Positions 1 through 6,285 of a DNA stretch of 9,135 nucleotides are shown here, in pieces. A model generated the notes under the pieces. The model saw nothing but the letters and a program-made list of their open reading frames with translations, did no database searches and was not told where the DNA came from. A program made the position numbers and the translations under genes. Within the stretch, counting starts at the first letter, position 1, and the number at the start of each line of letters is the position of its first letter. Source of the stretch: Burkholderiales bacterium (GTDB taxonomy: Bacteria > Pseudomonadota > Gammaproteobacteria > Burkholderiales > Casimicrobiaceae). The stretch covers positions 1 through 9,135 of the forward strand of contig JAITBX010000095.1 of the NCBI GenBank assembly GCA_031283405.1, in the 5' to 3' direction.

Positions 1-302
1 ACATCCTGCGGCGTAATCATGCCGAGATCGCCGTGACTGGCTTCCCACGGATGAACGAAAAACGACGGCGTGCCGGTAGAAGCCAGCGTCGCCGCAATCT
101 TGCGGGCGATGTGGCCGGATTTTCCCATGCCGGTAACGATGACCCGCCCTTGACAATCGAGAATGCGAGTGACGGCATCGGCGAAAGCCGGATCAAGCCG
201 CGCCGCCAACGTTTCGATGGCATGCGCCTCAGTGGTTAACACCTGACGAGCGAGCGTCAATACGTGAGAAGGATCGAGAGAAAATGGCGGAAATCGAGTC
301 AT
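1..302 (-). CDS. kdsD: Arabinose-5-phosphate isomerase, N-terminal part (runs off left edge)
   Basis: This is the first 100 codons of a KpsF/GutQ/KdsD-type sugar isomerase, which converts ribulose 5-phosphate to arabinose 5-phosphate for Kdo and lipopolysaccharide synthesis in the cytoplasm. The visible part holds the start of the SIS domain: VTGMGKSGHIARK near residues 56-68, then STGTPSFFVHP (75-85) and EASHGDLGMITPQD (87-100). All three blocks are hallmarks of the family. The ATG at 302-300 gives an N-terminus of normal length. No Shine-Dalgarno is visible before it; an in-frame TTG nine codons upstream also lacks one. Trp86 (HPWEASH) is odd, because relatives usually have a small residue there. 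The C-terminal SIS remainder and CBS domains lie outside the window. The gene runs the same way as fba but 479 bp away, so it probably has its own promoter. The family call is firm; the choice of kdsD over a kpsF or gutQ paralogue is inferred. Confidence 0.9.
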   Translation of the reverse strand, partial: MTRFPPFSLDPSHVLTLARQVLTTEAHAIETLAARLDPAFADAVTRILDCQGRVIVTGMGKSGHIARKIAATLASTGTPSFFVHPWEASHGDLGMITPQD

Positions 303-352
303 GGTTTTATTAGCGTACTTTTGATTCAATCGTACACATGCTTGCGCTGCCA

Positions 353-429
353 GCCCCCACCCTAACCCTCCCCCAGCGGAGGAGGGAATGTGGCTCCTTC
401 CCCCTCTGGGAGAAGGTTGGGATGGGGGC
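353..429. repeat. GC-rich palindromic intergenic repeat, two inverted 35-bp halves
   Basis: The left half (353-387) and right half (395-429) are imperfect inverted repeats around a 7-bp centre. Each carries a C-rich tract, then a G-rich tract, then a GGTTxGGxTGGGGGC end. The reverse complement of the left half matches 5045-5079 at 33 of 35 positions; the right half matches that site at 30 of 35. This shows a dispersed repeat that can occur as a full palindrome or as a single half. Similar non-coding GC-rich repeats are common between genes in proteobacteria. It could fold into a strong hairpin in RNA, but no T-run follows on the minus strand, so a terminator role is not supported. Confidence 0.75.
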
Positions 430-756
430 AGTGGGAGTGAAGAATGAAACCATGAGTCTTGCCTCGAAAGTTCAACGTTTCGCCTAAAACCGCTCTAGCG
501 CTTGCGTGGGCGTGTCCGGTGTTTTTTCGCATCGCAACCAAAATGGCACAACTTAATTGCGCCATCCAACGGCGACAGCGAAAACATCAGACACATTTCA
601 AGTATAACGCCAAGTTGGCATGATTTTCGCCTGTTTGCGGGGCTTTGTGACGGCGGCAAAATTCAAATCTTTGTTTTTCATGAAAAAATTCATCAGCCGC
701 GTAGAGGACGCCGCCTTCGGCGCCCCGCCGCATGCTCTTTCCGCAGGGGCGGTCGT
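430..756. other. Intergenic stretch without a recognisable gene
   Basis: This is the rest of the gap between the end of fba and kdsD. Short open frames of 60 to 90 codons exist on both strands, but none has a Shine-Dalgarno, a recognisable motif or a convincing composition. An A/T palindrome, TTTTTCATGAAAAA, lies at about 675-688, and a 5-bp GC hairpin (CGCCG CCTT CGGCG) near 709-722. Any kdsD promoter should lie at the low-coordinate end of this gap, around 303-352, but no convincing -35/-10 pair was found there. Nothing resembling a tRNA or a gene remnant was seen. Confidence 0.5.
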
Positions 757-772
757 CCCCTTTGAAAAGGGG
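757..772 (-). terminator. Hairpin just after fba, weak terminator candidate
   Basis: Nine bases past the fba stop codon the transcript can form a 6-bp stem, CCCCTT/AAGGGG, with a 4-nt loop. Its position suits an end-of-gene structure. No T-run follows directly, so efficient Rho-independent termination is doubtful; it may instead protect the mRNA 3' end. Confidence 0.35.
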
Positions 773-781
773 GCTTTGCAC

Positions 782-1846
782 TTATTTTACGATCTGGTTC
801 AGTTCGCCCTTGGCGTAGCGGTCGGCCATTTTATCCATCGTTACTGGCTTGATCTGGCTGGCGCGGCCGGCGCAGCCGAAGGCTTCGTAGCGGGCAAGGC
901 AGATTTTTTTGGCGGCTTCGCGGGCGGGCTTGAGAAAGTCGCGCGGGTCGAATTTGCTTGGATTTTCGGCCAGATAACGGCGGGTGGCGGCGGTCATCGC
1001 CAGACGGATGTCGGTGTCGATATTGACTTTGCGCACGCCGTGCTTGATGCCATTGACGATTTCCTCGACCGGCACGCCGTAGGTTTCCTTCATGTCGCCG
1101 CCGAACTGGCGGATTTCCGCCAGAAGCTCTTGCGGCACGCTGGAGGAACCGTGCATGACCAGGTGGGTGTTGGGGATGCGGGCGTGGATTTCCTTGATGC
1201 GATCGATGGCCAGGATGTCGCCGGTTGGCTTTTTGGTGAATTTGTAGGCACCGTGGCTGGTACCGATGGCGATAGCCAGCGCGTCGCAGTTGGTTTGCTT
1301 GACGAAGTCGGCGGCCTGGTTGGGGTCGGTCAGCAGTTGTTCGCGGGTCATGTGGCCCTCGGCGCCGTGGCCGTCTTCCTTGTCGCCCTTCATGGTTTCC
1401 AGCGAGCCGAGCACACCCAGTTCGGCTTCGACCGAGACGCCGATGGCGTGCGAGAACTTGACCACTTCGCGCGACACGGTGACGTTGTATTCGTAGGAGG
1501 AGGTGGTTTTGCCGTCGGCTTCCAGCGAGCCATCCATCATCACCGAGGTGAAGCCGGAGCGAATGGCGCTCATGCACACCGCCGGACTTTGGCCGTGATC
1601 CTGGTGCATGACGATGGGCAGGTGCGGGTAGGCTTCCAGCGCGGCCAGGATCTGGTGGCGCAGGAAGGGCTCGCCGGCATATTTACGGGCGCCGGCCGAA
1701 GCCTGCATGATGACCGGAGCGTCAACCTGACTGGCGGCCTCGCAGATAGCCCAGACCTGCTCCATGTTGTTGACGTTGAAGGCGGGCAGACCGTAGCCGT
1801 TTTCGGCGGCGTGGTCGAGCAGTTGACGCATTGAAACGAGTGCCAT
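782..1846 (-). CDS. fba: Class II fructose-bisphosphate aldolase (type IIB, Calvin-cycle subtype)
   Basis: A zinc-dependent cytosolic aldolase of 354 residues that interconverts fructose 1,6-bisphosphate with dihydroxyacetone phosphate and glyceraldehyde 3-phosphate. The class II signatures are all present: HQDHG at 81-85 (catalytic Asp83, zinc ligand His84), the acidic VEAELG block (139-144), GTSHGAYK (195-202) with zinc ligand His198, HGSSS (232-236) with zinc ligand His232, and NIDTDIR (275-281) near the phosphate site. The length fits the CbbA/FruBisAldo_II_B subtype. The open frame extends 28 codons further upstream, but the ATG at 1846 is preferred: it has a strong GAGGAGA Shine-Dalgarno four bases upstream, and the protein then begins MALVSMRQLL, as is typical of relatives. 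It lies 70 bp downstream of pyk and is probably cotranscribed with it, serving glycolysis, gluconeogenesis or the Calvin cycle. Confidence 0.97.
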   Translation of the reverse strand: MALVSMRQLLDHAAENGYGLPAFNVNNMEQVWAICEAASQVDAPVIMQASAGARKYAGEPFLRHQILAALEAYPHLPIVMHQDHGQSPAVCMSAIRSGFTSVMMDGSLEADGKTTSSYEYNVTVSREVVKFSHAIGVSVEAELGVLGSLETMKGDKEDGHGAEGHMTREQLLTDPNQAADFVKQTNCDALAIAIGTSHGAYKFTKKPTGDILAIDRIKEIHARIPNTHLVMHGSSSVPQELLAEIRQFGGDMKETYGVPVEEIVNGIKHGVRKVNIDTDIRLAMTAATRRYLAENPSKFDPRDFLKPAREAAKKICLARYEAFGCAGRASQIKPVTMDKMADRYAKGELNQIVK

Positions 1847-1879
1847 ATTTTCTCCTCTTGAAAGATCAAACAAAGGTGT

Positions 1880-1896
1880 GCGCAAAACCGTTGCGC
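1880..1896 (-). other. Hairpin in the pyk-fba spacer
   Basis: A perfect 6-bp inverted repeat, GCGCAA/TTGCGC, with a 5-nt loop lies midway between the pyk stop and the fba Shine-Dalgarno. No long T-run follows on the minus strand, so it is more likely an mRNA stability or processing element than a full terminator. The role is a guess; the inverted repeat is directly visible. Confidence 0.35.
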
Positions 1897-1916
1897 TTCG
1901 GGGTTCAAAACAGTGT

Positions 1917-3356
1917 TCAGTGATGCTCAATGTCGCCGACGCGGACGATTTTCATCGTGTTAGTGTGGCCGCTTTCGCCGATGGCTTCGCCGACAGTCAT
2001 CACCATCAAATCGCCGTCTTGCACCATGTCGAGGCGTTTCAATTCCCGCTCGGCCTCGCGCAAAACGATTGAAGGGTTCTGCGAAGCGGAATGGAAGGCG
2101 ATGGGATGCACGCCGGAAAAGAGCGTGACTTTGGTCAGCGTTTCTTCCACCGGCGTCAGCGCGAAGATCGGCACACCGGCGGAAACGCGCGACATCCACA
2201 GCGCCGTCGAGCCGGACTGGGTGAGTGCGACGATGGCTTTGACGTTGAAGTGCGACGCCGCGTACAGCGCCGCCATGGCGATGGATTGGTCGATGCGACT
2301 GCATTTGCCGTCCACCAAGCGGCGGTCGTCGATGCTGTCGCCCCCTTCTTGCTCTGCCTGACGGCAGATACGCGCCATCGCTTCTATCGTTTCGACAGGG
2401 TAATCGCCCACCGCCGTTTCCGCCGAGAGCATCACCGCGTCGGTGCCATCCAGCACGGCGTTCGCCACATCGGAAACTTCGGCGCGGGTGGGAATGGGGT
2501 TGGAAATCATCGACTCCATCATCTGCGTGGCCGTGATGACTAATCGAGCATGCGCGCGCGCCATGCGGATCATGCGCTTCTGCAAGCCCGGCACGGCGGC
2601 TTCGCCGACTTCCACCGCCAAATCGCCGCGCGCCACCATGATGGCGTCCGCCGCCGCGATGATCTCGTCGAGCACCGGAATCGCCTCGGCGCGCTCGATT
2701 TTCGCCACCAAGAGGCTTTTGCCGCCCGCCTCCAGCATCAGCTCGCGCGCCAGTTCGATGTCGGCAGCGCAACGCGGAAAAGAGATGGCGAGAAAATCCG
2801 CCCCGATCCGCGCGGCGATTCTGATGTCGTCCTTGTCCTTGTCGGTCAGCGCCGGCGCCGTCAAGCCGCCGCCTCGGCGGTTGATACCCTTGTTGTTGGA
2901 CAACGTGCCGCCGCGCACCACCCGGCAATGCACTTCGGAGCCGCGCACCTCGGTGACGTGAAATTCCAGCATTCCGTCGTTCAACAGCAGCACATCGCCG
3001 ACCGCCACGTCGTCCGGCAATTCCTTGTAATCCAGCCCGACGCGCTCCTGATTGCCCGGCTCGTTCCAGGCCGCGTCGAGAATGAAATGATCGCCCGGCG
3101 CGAGCTCAATCTCGCCCTTCTCGAACTTGCGCACGCGAATCTTCGGCCCTTGCAGATCGGCCAGAATGCCGACCGTGCGTCCCACCTTTCGCGCCGCCGT
3201 GCGCACCATCTCCGCTCGCTGTATGTGATCCTCGGCAGCGCCGTGCGAGAAATTCATCCGCACCACATCCACGCCGGCGCGGACGATGCGTTCAAGCGCT
3301 TCCGGCGTATTGGAAGCGGGGCCGAGAGTGGCAACAATTTTTGTTCTGCGAAGCAT
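1917..3356 (-). CDS. pyk: Pyruvate kinase
   Basis: A 479-residue glycolytic enzyme that transfers phosphate from phosphoenolpyruvate to ADP, yielding pyruvate and ATP. The N-terminal barrel starts with RRTKIVATLGPAS (3-15) and MNFSHG (34-39). The lid B domain follows DLQGPKIRVRKF (67-78). The catalytic and metal-binding motifs are AKIER (218-222, Lys219 and Glu221), VARGDLAVE (241-249), ITATQMMESM (274-283) and MLSAETAVG (309-317). The C-terminal domain runs to the end, with SGSTA at 381-385. Glu99, in DAAWNE, aligns by eye with Glu117 of rabbit muscle enzyme, which suggests a potassium-dependent type. The length is normal and nothing is broken. The ATG at 3356 is preceded by AAGG at a suitable distance and gives the conserved N-terminus. 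fba follows 70 bp downstream, in the pyk-fba order common in beta- and gammaproteobacteria. Confidence 0.97.
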   Translation of the reverse strand: MLRRTKIVATLGPASNTPEALERIVRAGVDVVRMNFSHGAAEDHIQRAEMVRTAARKVGRTVGILADLQGPKIRVRKFEKGEIELAPGDHFILDAAWNEPGNQERVGLDYKELPDDVAVGDVLLLNDGMLEFHVTEVRGSEVHCRVVRGGTLSNNKGINRRGGGLTAPALTDKDKDDIRIAARIGADFLAISFPRCAADIELARELMLEAGGKSLLVAKIERAEAIPVLDEIIAAADAIMVARGDLAVEVGEAAVPGLQKRMIRMARAHARLVITATQMMESMISNPIPTRAEVSDVANAVLDGTDAVMLSAETAVGDYPVETIEAMARICRQAEQEGGDSIDDRRLVDGKCSRIDQSIAMAALYAASHFNVKAIVALTQSGSTALWMSRVSAGVPIFALTPVEETLTKVTLFSGVHPIAFHSASQNPSIVLREAERELKRLDMVQDGDLMVMTVGEAIGESGHTNTMKIVRVGDIEHH

Positions 3357-3396
3357 GGATTACCTTGAAATAAAAAACCTTCCGCACAATAGGTGC

Positions 3397-3402
3397 ATTG
3401 TA
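3397..3402 (-). promoter_or_regulatory. Candidate -10 box for the pyk-fba operon
   Basis: The minus strand reads TACAAT about 40 bases before the pyk ATG, five of six bases matching TATAAT. No good -35 hexamer lies 16-18 bp upstream; only T-rich sequence is there. The box overlaps a small inverted repeat, ACAAT/ATTGT, at 3386-3401, which could be an operator or chance. A plausible but unproven promoter. Confidence 0.35.
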
Positions 3403-3449
3403 CATGGGTTTTTCGGGGCAAAAAGAAAGAGGACACGGCCAAGGAAACC

Positions 3450-3649
3450 GCGCCAAGGGCGCGCGTCATCATAGCCTATGGCACAGCCATAGGTTCAGGT
3501 GACGTTATTTCGCGCGGGCTGAAGGCTCGCGTCACGCCGCGCCTTGTCAATCCCGTGCTAAAAAATAACGCGAGCTTTCAGCCCGCGTAGTTTCTTCCTT
3601 CTTTACCCAGCCCTGCGGGCTGGGCTATGATGAAACGCGCCTTTGGCGC
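3450..3649. repeat. Nested palindromic intergenic element of about 200 bp
   Basis: Outer arms at 3450-3476 and 3623-3649 are inverted copies with 24 of 27 matches; each begins with its own small hairpin, GCGCC-AAR-GGCGC. Inside the left arm is CCTATGG-CACAG-CCATAGG (3475-3493), and inside the right arm is CCCAGCCC-TGC-GGGCTGGG (3606-3624). Inner arms at 3514-3532 and 3568-3586 are again inverted, with 18 of 19 matches. The element fills most of the pyk-trpB gap, where trpA would usually be. It contains no open frame with recognisable content. It could be a REP-type composite or a small non-autonomous mobile element; no target-site duplication was identified. Confidence 0.7.
3558..3587 (-). 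terminator. Intrinsic terminator downstream of trpB
   Basis: Read on the minus strand, bases 3587 to 3569 form a 7-bp stem (CGCGGGC pairing with GCTCGCG, one G-U wobble) with the loop TGAAA, directly followed by TTATTTTTTAG. This is a standard Rho-independent layout. It lies about 120 bases after the trpB stop and would separate the trp-side transcript from pyk. It coincides with one inner arm of the palindromic repeat, so the terminator appears to be made of repeat sequence. Confidence 0.7.
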
Positions 3650-3709
3650 TGAACGCCTCATCAAGCAATCACATTCAACTGCCGCCCTATACCGTCACTC
3701 GTACAAGCA

Positions 3710-4957
3710 TCAAACAAAACTGTCCAGCACCGGCGGTTTCACTTCGCCGCGTTCGACCATTTCTTCAATCTGCGCCACGTCTTTGTCGCCGCGTCCGGAG
3801 AGATTGACCAGTATGATCTTGTCGCTCGTCAGCGTCGGCGCCAGTTTGATGGCGTGCGCCAGCGCGTGCGACGATTCGAGCGCCGGAATGATGCCTTCCA
3901 GTTTCGACAATGTAAAAAAAGCGTTCAACGCTTCCTGATCGCCGGCATGCGCATACTGCGCGCGCCCGCTGTCTTTCAACGCGCTGTGTTCAGGGCCGAC
4001 GCCCGGATAATCCAGCCCCGCCGAAACCGAGTACACCATTCCGGCGTTGCCGTCGGCGTCTTGCAGCAAATACGAACGGAAGCCGTGCAGCACGCCCGGC
4101 TTGCCGAGCGTCAATGTTGCGGCGTGTTCGCCCGGCGTCAAACCGCGACCGGAAGGCTCGACGCCGATCAGTTTCACTGAAACGTCGTCGAGGAAACCCG
4201 CAAACAAACCGATGGCGTTGGAGCCGCCGCCGACGCAAGCCAGCGCGTAATCCGGCAAGCGATTGCACATCTCCAGCATTTGCGCACGCGCTTCCCAACC
4301 GACGACCGATTGAAAATGGCGCACCATGCGCGGATAGGGATGCGGCCCCACTGCCGAACCCAGCAGATAAAAAGTATTGTCGGCGTGTTCCACCCAATCG
4401 TTGATGGCTTCATCGACCGCCTCTTTCAGCGTTCGTTGTCCGCTCTTCGCCGTGACCACTTCAGCGCCCATCATCTGCATCCGAAAAACGTTGAGCTTTT
4501 GCCGCTCGATATCGACTTCGCCCATGTAGATGTGACACTCCATGCCCATCAGCGCCGCCGTCGCCGCCGTCGCCACGCCGTGCTGACCGGCGCCGGTTTC
4601 GGCGATGATGCGTTTTTTGCCCATGCGTTTCGCCAGCAGAATCTGGCCGATGGTGTTGTTGATTTTGTGCGCGCCGAGGTGATTCAAGTCTTCCCGCTTC
4701 AGATAAATCTGCGCGCCTCTGAAATAGCGGCTCAGATTTTCACAATGAAACACCGGCGTCGGCCGCCCCGAATAATGTTTCAGCAGCGTCATGAATTCGC
4801 TGATGAAAACGGGATCGGCGCGATAGCGCTCGAACGTTTCGCTCAATTCATCGAGCGCCGGCTTCAACACGTCAGGTACGAATTGCCCGCCGTACTCCCC
4901 AAAAAAACCATCGGAGGCAGGCGGCGTCCGTGATAAAAAGTGATCGATCTTCGGCAT
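3710..4957 (-). CDS. trpB: Tryptophan synthase beta chain
   Basis: A PLP enzyme of 415 residues, normal for TrpB1, that joins indole and L-serine to give L-tryptophan in the cytoplasm, usually as an alpha2-beta2 complex with TrpA. The protein has FFGEYGGQFVP (18-28), KREDLNHLGAHKINN (87-101) with the PLP lysine at Lys98, IAETGAGQHGVAT (118-130) with catalytic Glu120, the phosphate loop GGGSNAIG (243-250), SAGLDYPGVGPEH (312-324), EGIIPALESSHA (354-365) and LSGRGDKD (386-393). No key residue is missing. The ATG at 4957 has GGA at a fair distance and gives the expected N-terminus. Weak promoter-like hexamers lie at 4998-5003 (-10) and 5022-5027 (-35, 18-bp spacing), each matching consensus at only 4 of 6. 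No trpA follows; a palindromic repeat and terminator do. trpF is 1.8 kb upstream rather than adjacent. Confidence 0.97.
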   Translation of the reverse strand: MPKIDHFLSRTPPASDGFFGEYGGQFVPDVLKPALDELSETFERYRADPVFISEFMTLLKHYSGRPTPVFHCENLSRYFRGAQIYLKREDLNHLGAHKINNTIGQILLAKRMGKKRIIAETGAGQHGVATAATAALMGMECHIYMGEVDIERQKLNVFRMQMMGAEVVTAKSGQRTLKEAVDEAINDWVEHADNTFYLLGSAVGPHPYPRMVRHFQSVVGWEARAQMLEMCNRLPDYALACVGGGSNAIGLFAGFLDDVSVKLIGVEPSGRGLTPGEHAATLTLGKPGVLHGFRSYLLQDADGNAGMVYSVSAGLDYPGVGPEHSALKDSGRAQYAHAGDQEALNAFFTLSKLEGIIPALESSHALAHAIKLAPTLTSDKIILVNLSGRGDKDVAQIEEMVERGEVKPPVLDSFV

Positions 4958-5044
4958 AATTATTTCCGTCAGGTTGATAAAAAATCAGCAACATTGGAGT
5001 TTACCATCGTACCCGCGAAATTTTCGATTTCTTTCGGGCTTTAC

Positions 5045-5079
5045 TCCCTCCTCCTCTGGGGGAGGGTTGGGGTGGGGGC
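5045..5079. repeat. Half copy of the dispersed GC-rich repeat
   Basis: These 35 bases match the reverse complement of 353-387 at 33 positions and the sequence at 395-429 at 30 positions. The inverted partner half is absent here. The copy lies in the gap between ydfG and trpB. Confidence 0.75.
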
Positions 5080-5101
5080 AACATCGTACACCACAATACA
5101 C

Positions 5102-5120
5102 GGGCGACCACAGGTCGCCC
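5102..5120. repeat. Perfect 8-bp hairpin repeat in the ydfG-trpB gap
   Basis: GGGCGACC and GGTCGCCC flank a 3-nt loop. The form resembles short palindromic repeats scattered between genes in many proteobacteria. No T-run follows on either strand, so a terminator role is not shown. Confidence 0.55.
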
Positions 5121-5126
5121 CTACAC

Positions 5127-5151
5127 CCTGATGCCTGATACCTGATCCCTG
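5127..5151. repeat. Heptamer tandem repeat, about 3.5 units
   Basis: CCTGATG, CCTGATA and CCTGATC stand head to tail, followed by a partial CCTG. It lies just after the ydfG stop codon in the direction of transcription. No function is evident. Confidence 0.6.
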
Positions 5152-5166
5152 CAAGCTACGGCTTGC
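5151..5166 (-). other. Hairpin containing the ydfG stop codon
   Basis: GCAAGC and GCTTGC form a perfect 6-bp stem around a 4-nt loop. The ydfG TAG stop begins in the loop and ends at the first stem base. No T-run follows, so it may mark the mRNA end or be fortuitous. Confidence 0.35.
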
Positions 5167-5920
5167 TCCGGTGCACCGCCAACGCGCCATACGCCTGACA
5201 CACCGGCATCAACTGCATCATGTTGACGTTGACGTGCGTGGGCAGCGTCGCCGCCCAGAACACCGCTTCGGCGATGTCCTCCGCCGTCAGCGGTTGCACG
5301 CCTTGATAAACCGCCGCCGCTTTTTTTTCGTCGCCGTGAAAACGCACCTGCGAAAACTCAGTGCCGCCGCACATACCCGGCTCGATGTTGGTCACGCGCA
5401 CCGATGTGCCCAACAAATCGGCGCGAAGGTTGTTGCTTAGTTGATGAACGAACGCTTTGGTCGCGCCATAAACATTGCCACCCGGATACGGCCACTCGCT
5501 CGCCACCGAGCCGAGGTTGATCACATGACCGCGACCTCGCGCCACCATGCCGGGAAGCAGCGCGCGCGTGCAGTACACCAGTCCTTTGATGTTGGTGTCG
5601 ATCATCCGTTCCCAATCGTCCACCGACGCCTTGTCGAATCCTGCCATTCCCAGCGCCAAGCCGGCGTTGTTGACCAGCACGTCGATGTCGCCGAACGCCG
5701 TCGGCAACATTGACAACGCTTTCTCCACATCATCGCGCTGCCGCACATCGAGCGTCAACGGCAACAATGCTTCGCCTGCTTCCTTTCGCAGCGCTTCGAG
5801 TCTTTCGCTGCGCCTGCCGGCAGCGACGACTTTGTGCCCTTCGCGGACAAACCGTTTGGCAATCGCCCAACCGAATCCCGCGCTCGCGCCCGTTACCAGA
5901 ACAATTTTTTTCGCAACCAT
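5156..5920 (-). CDS. ydfG: NADP-dependent 3-hydroxy acid / L-allo-threonine dehydrogenase, YdfG-like SDR
   Basis: A 254-residue classical short-chain dehydrogenase. It follows E. coli YdfG closely along its whole length, including LVNNAGLALGM (82-92), GGNVYGATKAFV (147-158) and VRVTNIEPG (174-182). YdfG oxidises L-serine, L-allo-threonine and related 3-hydroxy acids with NADP, and also reduces malonic semialdehyde. The Rossmann cofactor loop is GASAGFG (11-17), with AGRR at 34-37 favouring NADP. The catalytic residues are Asn110, Ser138, Tyr151 and Lys155. The ATG at 5920 has a perfect GGAGG Shine-Dalgarno five bases upstream, stronger than those of its neighbours. It lies between a decayed exporter and trpB, with no known reason to be in a trp cluster; use of serine by both YdfG and TrpB is the only visible link and may be coincidence. 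The exact substrate is inferred from similarity. Confidence 0.93.
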   Translation of the reverse strand: MVAKKIVLVTGASAGFGWAIAKRFVREGHKVVAAGRRSERLEALRKEAGEALLPLTLDVRQRDDVEKALSMLPTAFGDIDVLVNNAGLALGMAGFDKASVDDWERMIDTNIKGLVYCTRALLPGMVARGRGHVINLGSVASEWPYPGGNVYGATKAFVHQLSNNLRADLLGTSVRVTNIEPGMCGGTEFSQVRFHGDEKKAAAVYQGVQPLTAEDIAEAVFWAATLPTHVNVNMMQLMPVCQAYGALAVHRSKP

Positions 5921-5929
5921 TTTTGCCTC

Positions 5930-5973
5930 CGCTCACTTTGCTCTTACTTTGCTCTTACTCTGCGCTTACTTGG
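5930..5973. repeat. 11-bp tandem repeat, four imperfect units
   Basis: Units at 5930-5940, 5941-5951, 5952-5962 and 5963-5973 follow the pattern CTCTTACTTTG, with one to three changes in the outer units. The array begins at the edge of the ydfG Shine-Dalgarno and runs into the last codons of the lysE remnant, whose TAA stop (5966-5968) lies inside the last unit. Copy-number change could alter the exporter's end or the spacing before ydfG. Confidence 0.65.
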
Positions 5974-6272
5974 CGATGGCCGATTTCACGATCGTGAGTC
6001 CGATCATTCCCAGCACCGCGCCGGTCAATTTGTCCAGATAATACGCCAGCCCGATGAATTTGCGCCGCACGCGATAGGGCGACGCCGATGATGCAGAGTG
6101 CGATGTAAAGCGCGTTGGCGCTGGCGATACCGGCAACGACGCCGGTAGATTTTCTGTCGCCGTTTTTGATGTCGTTTTTGACGACCAGCAAAAAATCAGG
6201 TTCCGGGCTGAGGAGCGCAAGAAAATGCGCCAAGGCGACGGTGAAAAAAATGATGCAAGGACTCGAATTCAT
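5966..6272 (-). pseudogene. LysE/RhtB-family amino-acid exporter, internally deleted and frameshifted
   Basis: The family consists of inner-membrane exporters of about 200 residues that pump out amino acids. The first 66 residues from the ATG at 6272 read as a normal LysE N-terminus: a first membrane segment (about 9-22), the SPxPDFLLVV motif (22-31), a basic loop NGDRKSTG (37-44) and a second segment (about 45-66). The frame is then lost. A different frame, from about 6067 to the TAA at 5966, reads RRKFIGLAYYLDKLTGAVLG and onward, which fits the C-terminal end of the same family. Roughly 100 central residues are missing and the two parts are out of frame, with the junction at about 6065-6077. 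The motif also carries Glu25 where relatives have Gly (SPGPDF). The ATG follows the stop of the upstream membrane gene by 13 bp, so it once belonged to this operon. A sequencing error could explain the frameshift but not the missing middle. Confidence 0.75.
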
Positions 6273-6285
6273 GGCTATCTCGTTT

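Noticed and set aside
362..565. A 67-codon minus-strand frame rich in Pro and Gly
   Set aside because: Its C-terminal part is a translation of the GC-rich palindromic repeat, and it has no Shine-Dalgarno, so it is not a gene.
614..629. A sigma-54-like promoter, TTGGCAT followed by TCGC, on the plus strand
   Set aside because: Both the -24 and -12 elements deviate from consensus and no plus-strand gene lies downstream.
620..1834. A 404-codon open frame on the plus strand opposite fba
   Set aside because: It is an antisense shadow of the conserved aldolase in a GC-rich gene. It has low-complexity composition rich in Gly, Val, Asp and His, no Shine-Dalgarno and no family motif.
1847..1930. An N-terminal extension of fba starting at the ATG at 1930
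   Set aside because: The extra 28 residues are not typical of the family, would overlap the end of pyk, and the ATG at 1846 has a strong Shine-Dalgarno.
2550..3368. A 272-codon plus-strand open frame opposite pyk, and similar long frames opposite trpB and trpC
   Set aside because: All lie fully within well-conserved minus-strand genes, are rich in Arg, Gln and His, and show no recognisable domain.
3357..3709. A trpA remnant between trpB and pyk
   Set aside because: No frame here shows alpha-chain motifs; the stretch is accounted for by inverted repeats, a terminator and the pyk leader.
5955..6272. A 105-residue intact small exporter
   Set aside because: After residue 66 the frame loses its hydrophobic, family-like character, while the alternative frame resumes a recognisable LysE C-terminus, so a broken gene is the better reading.
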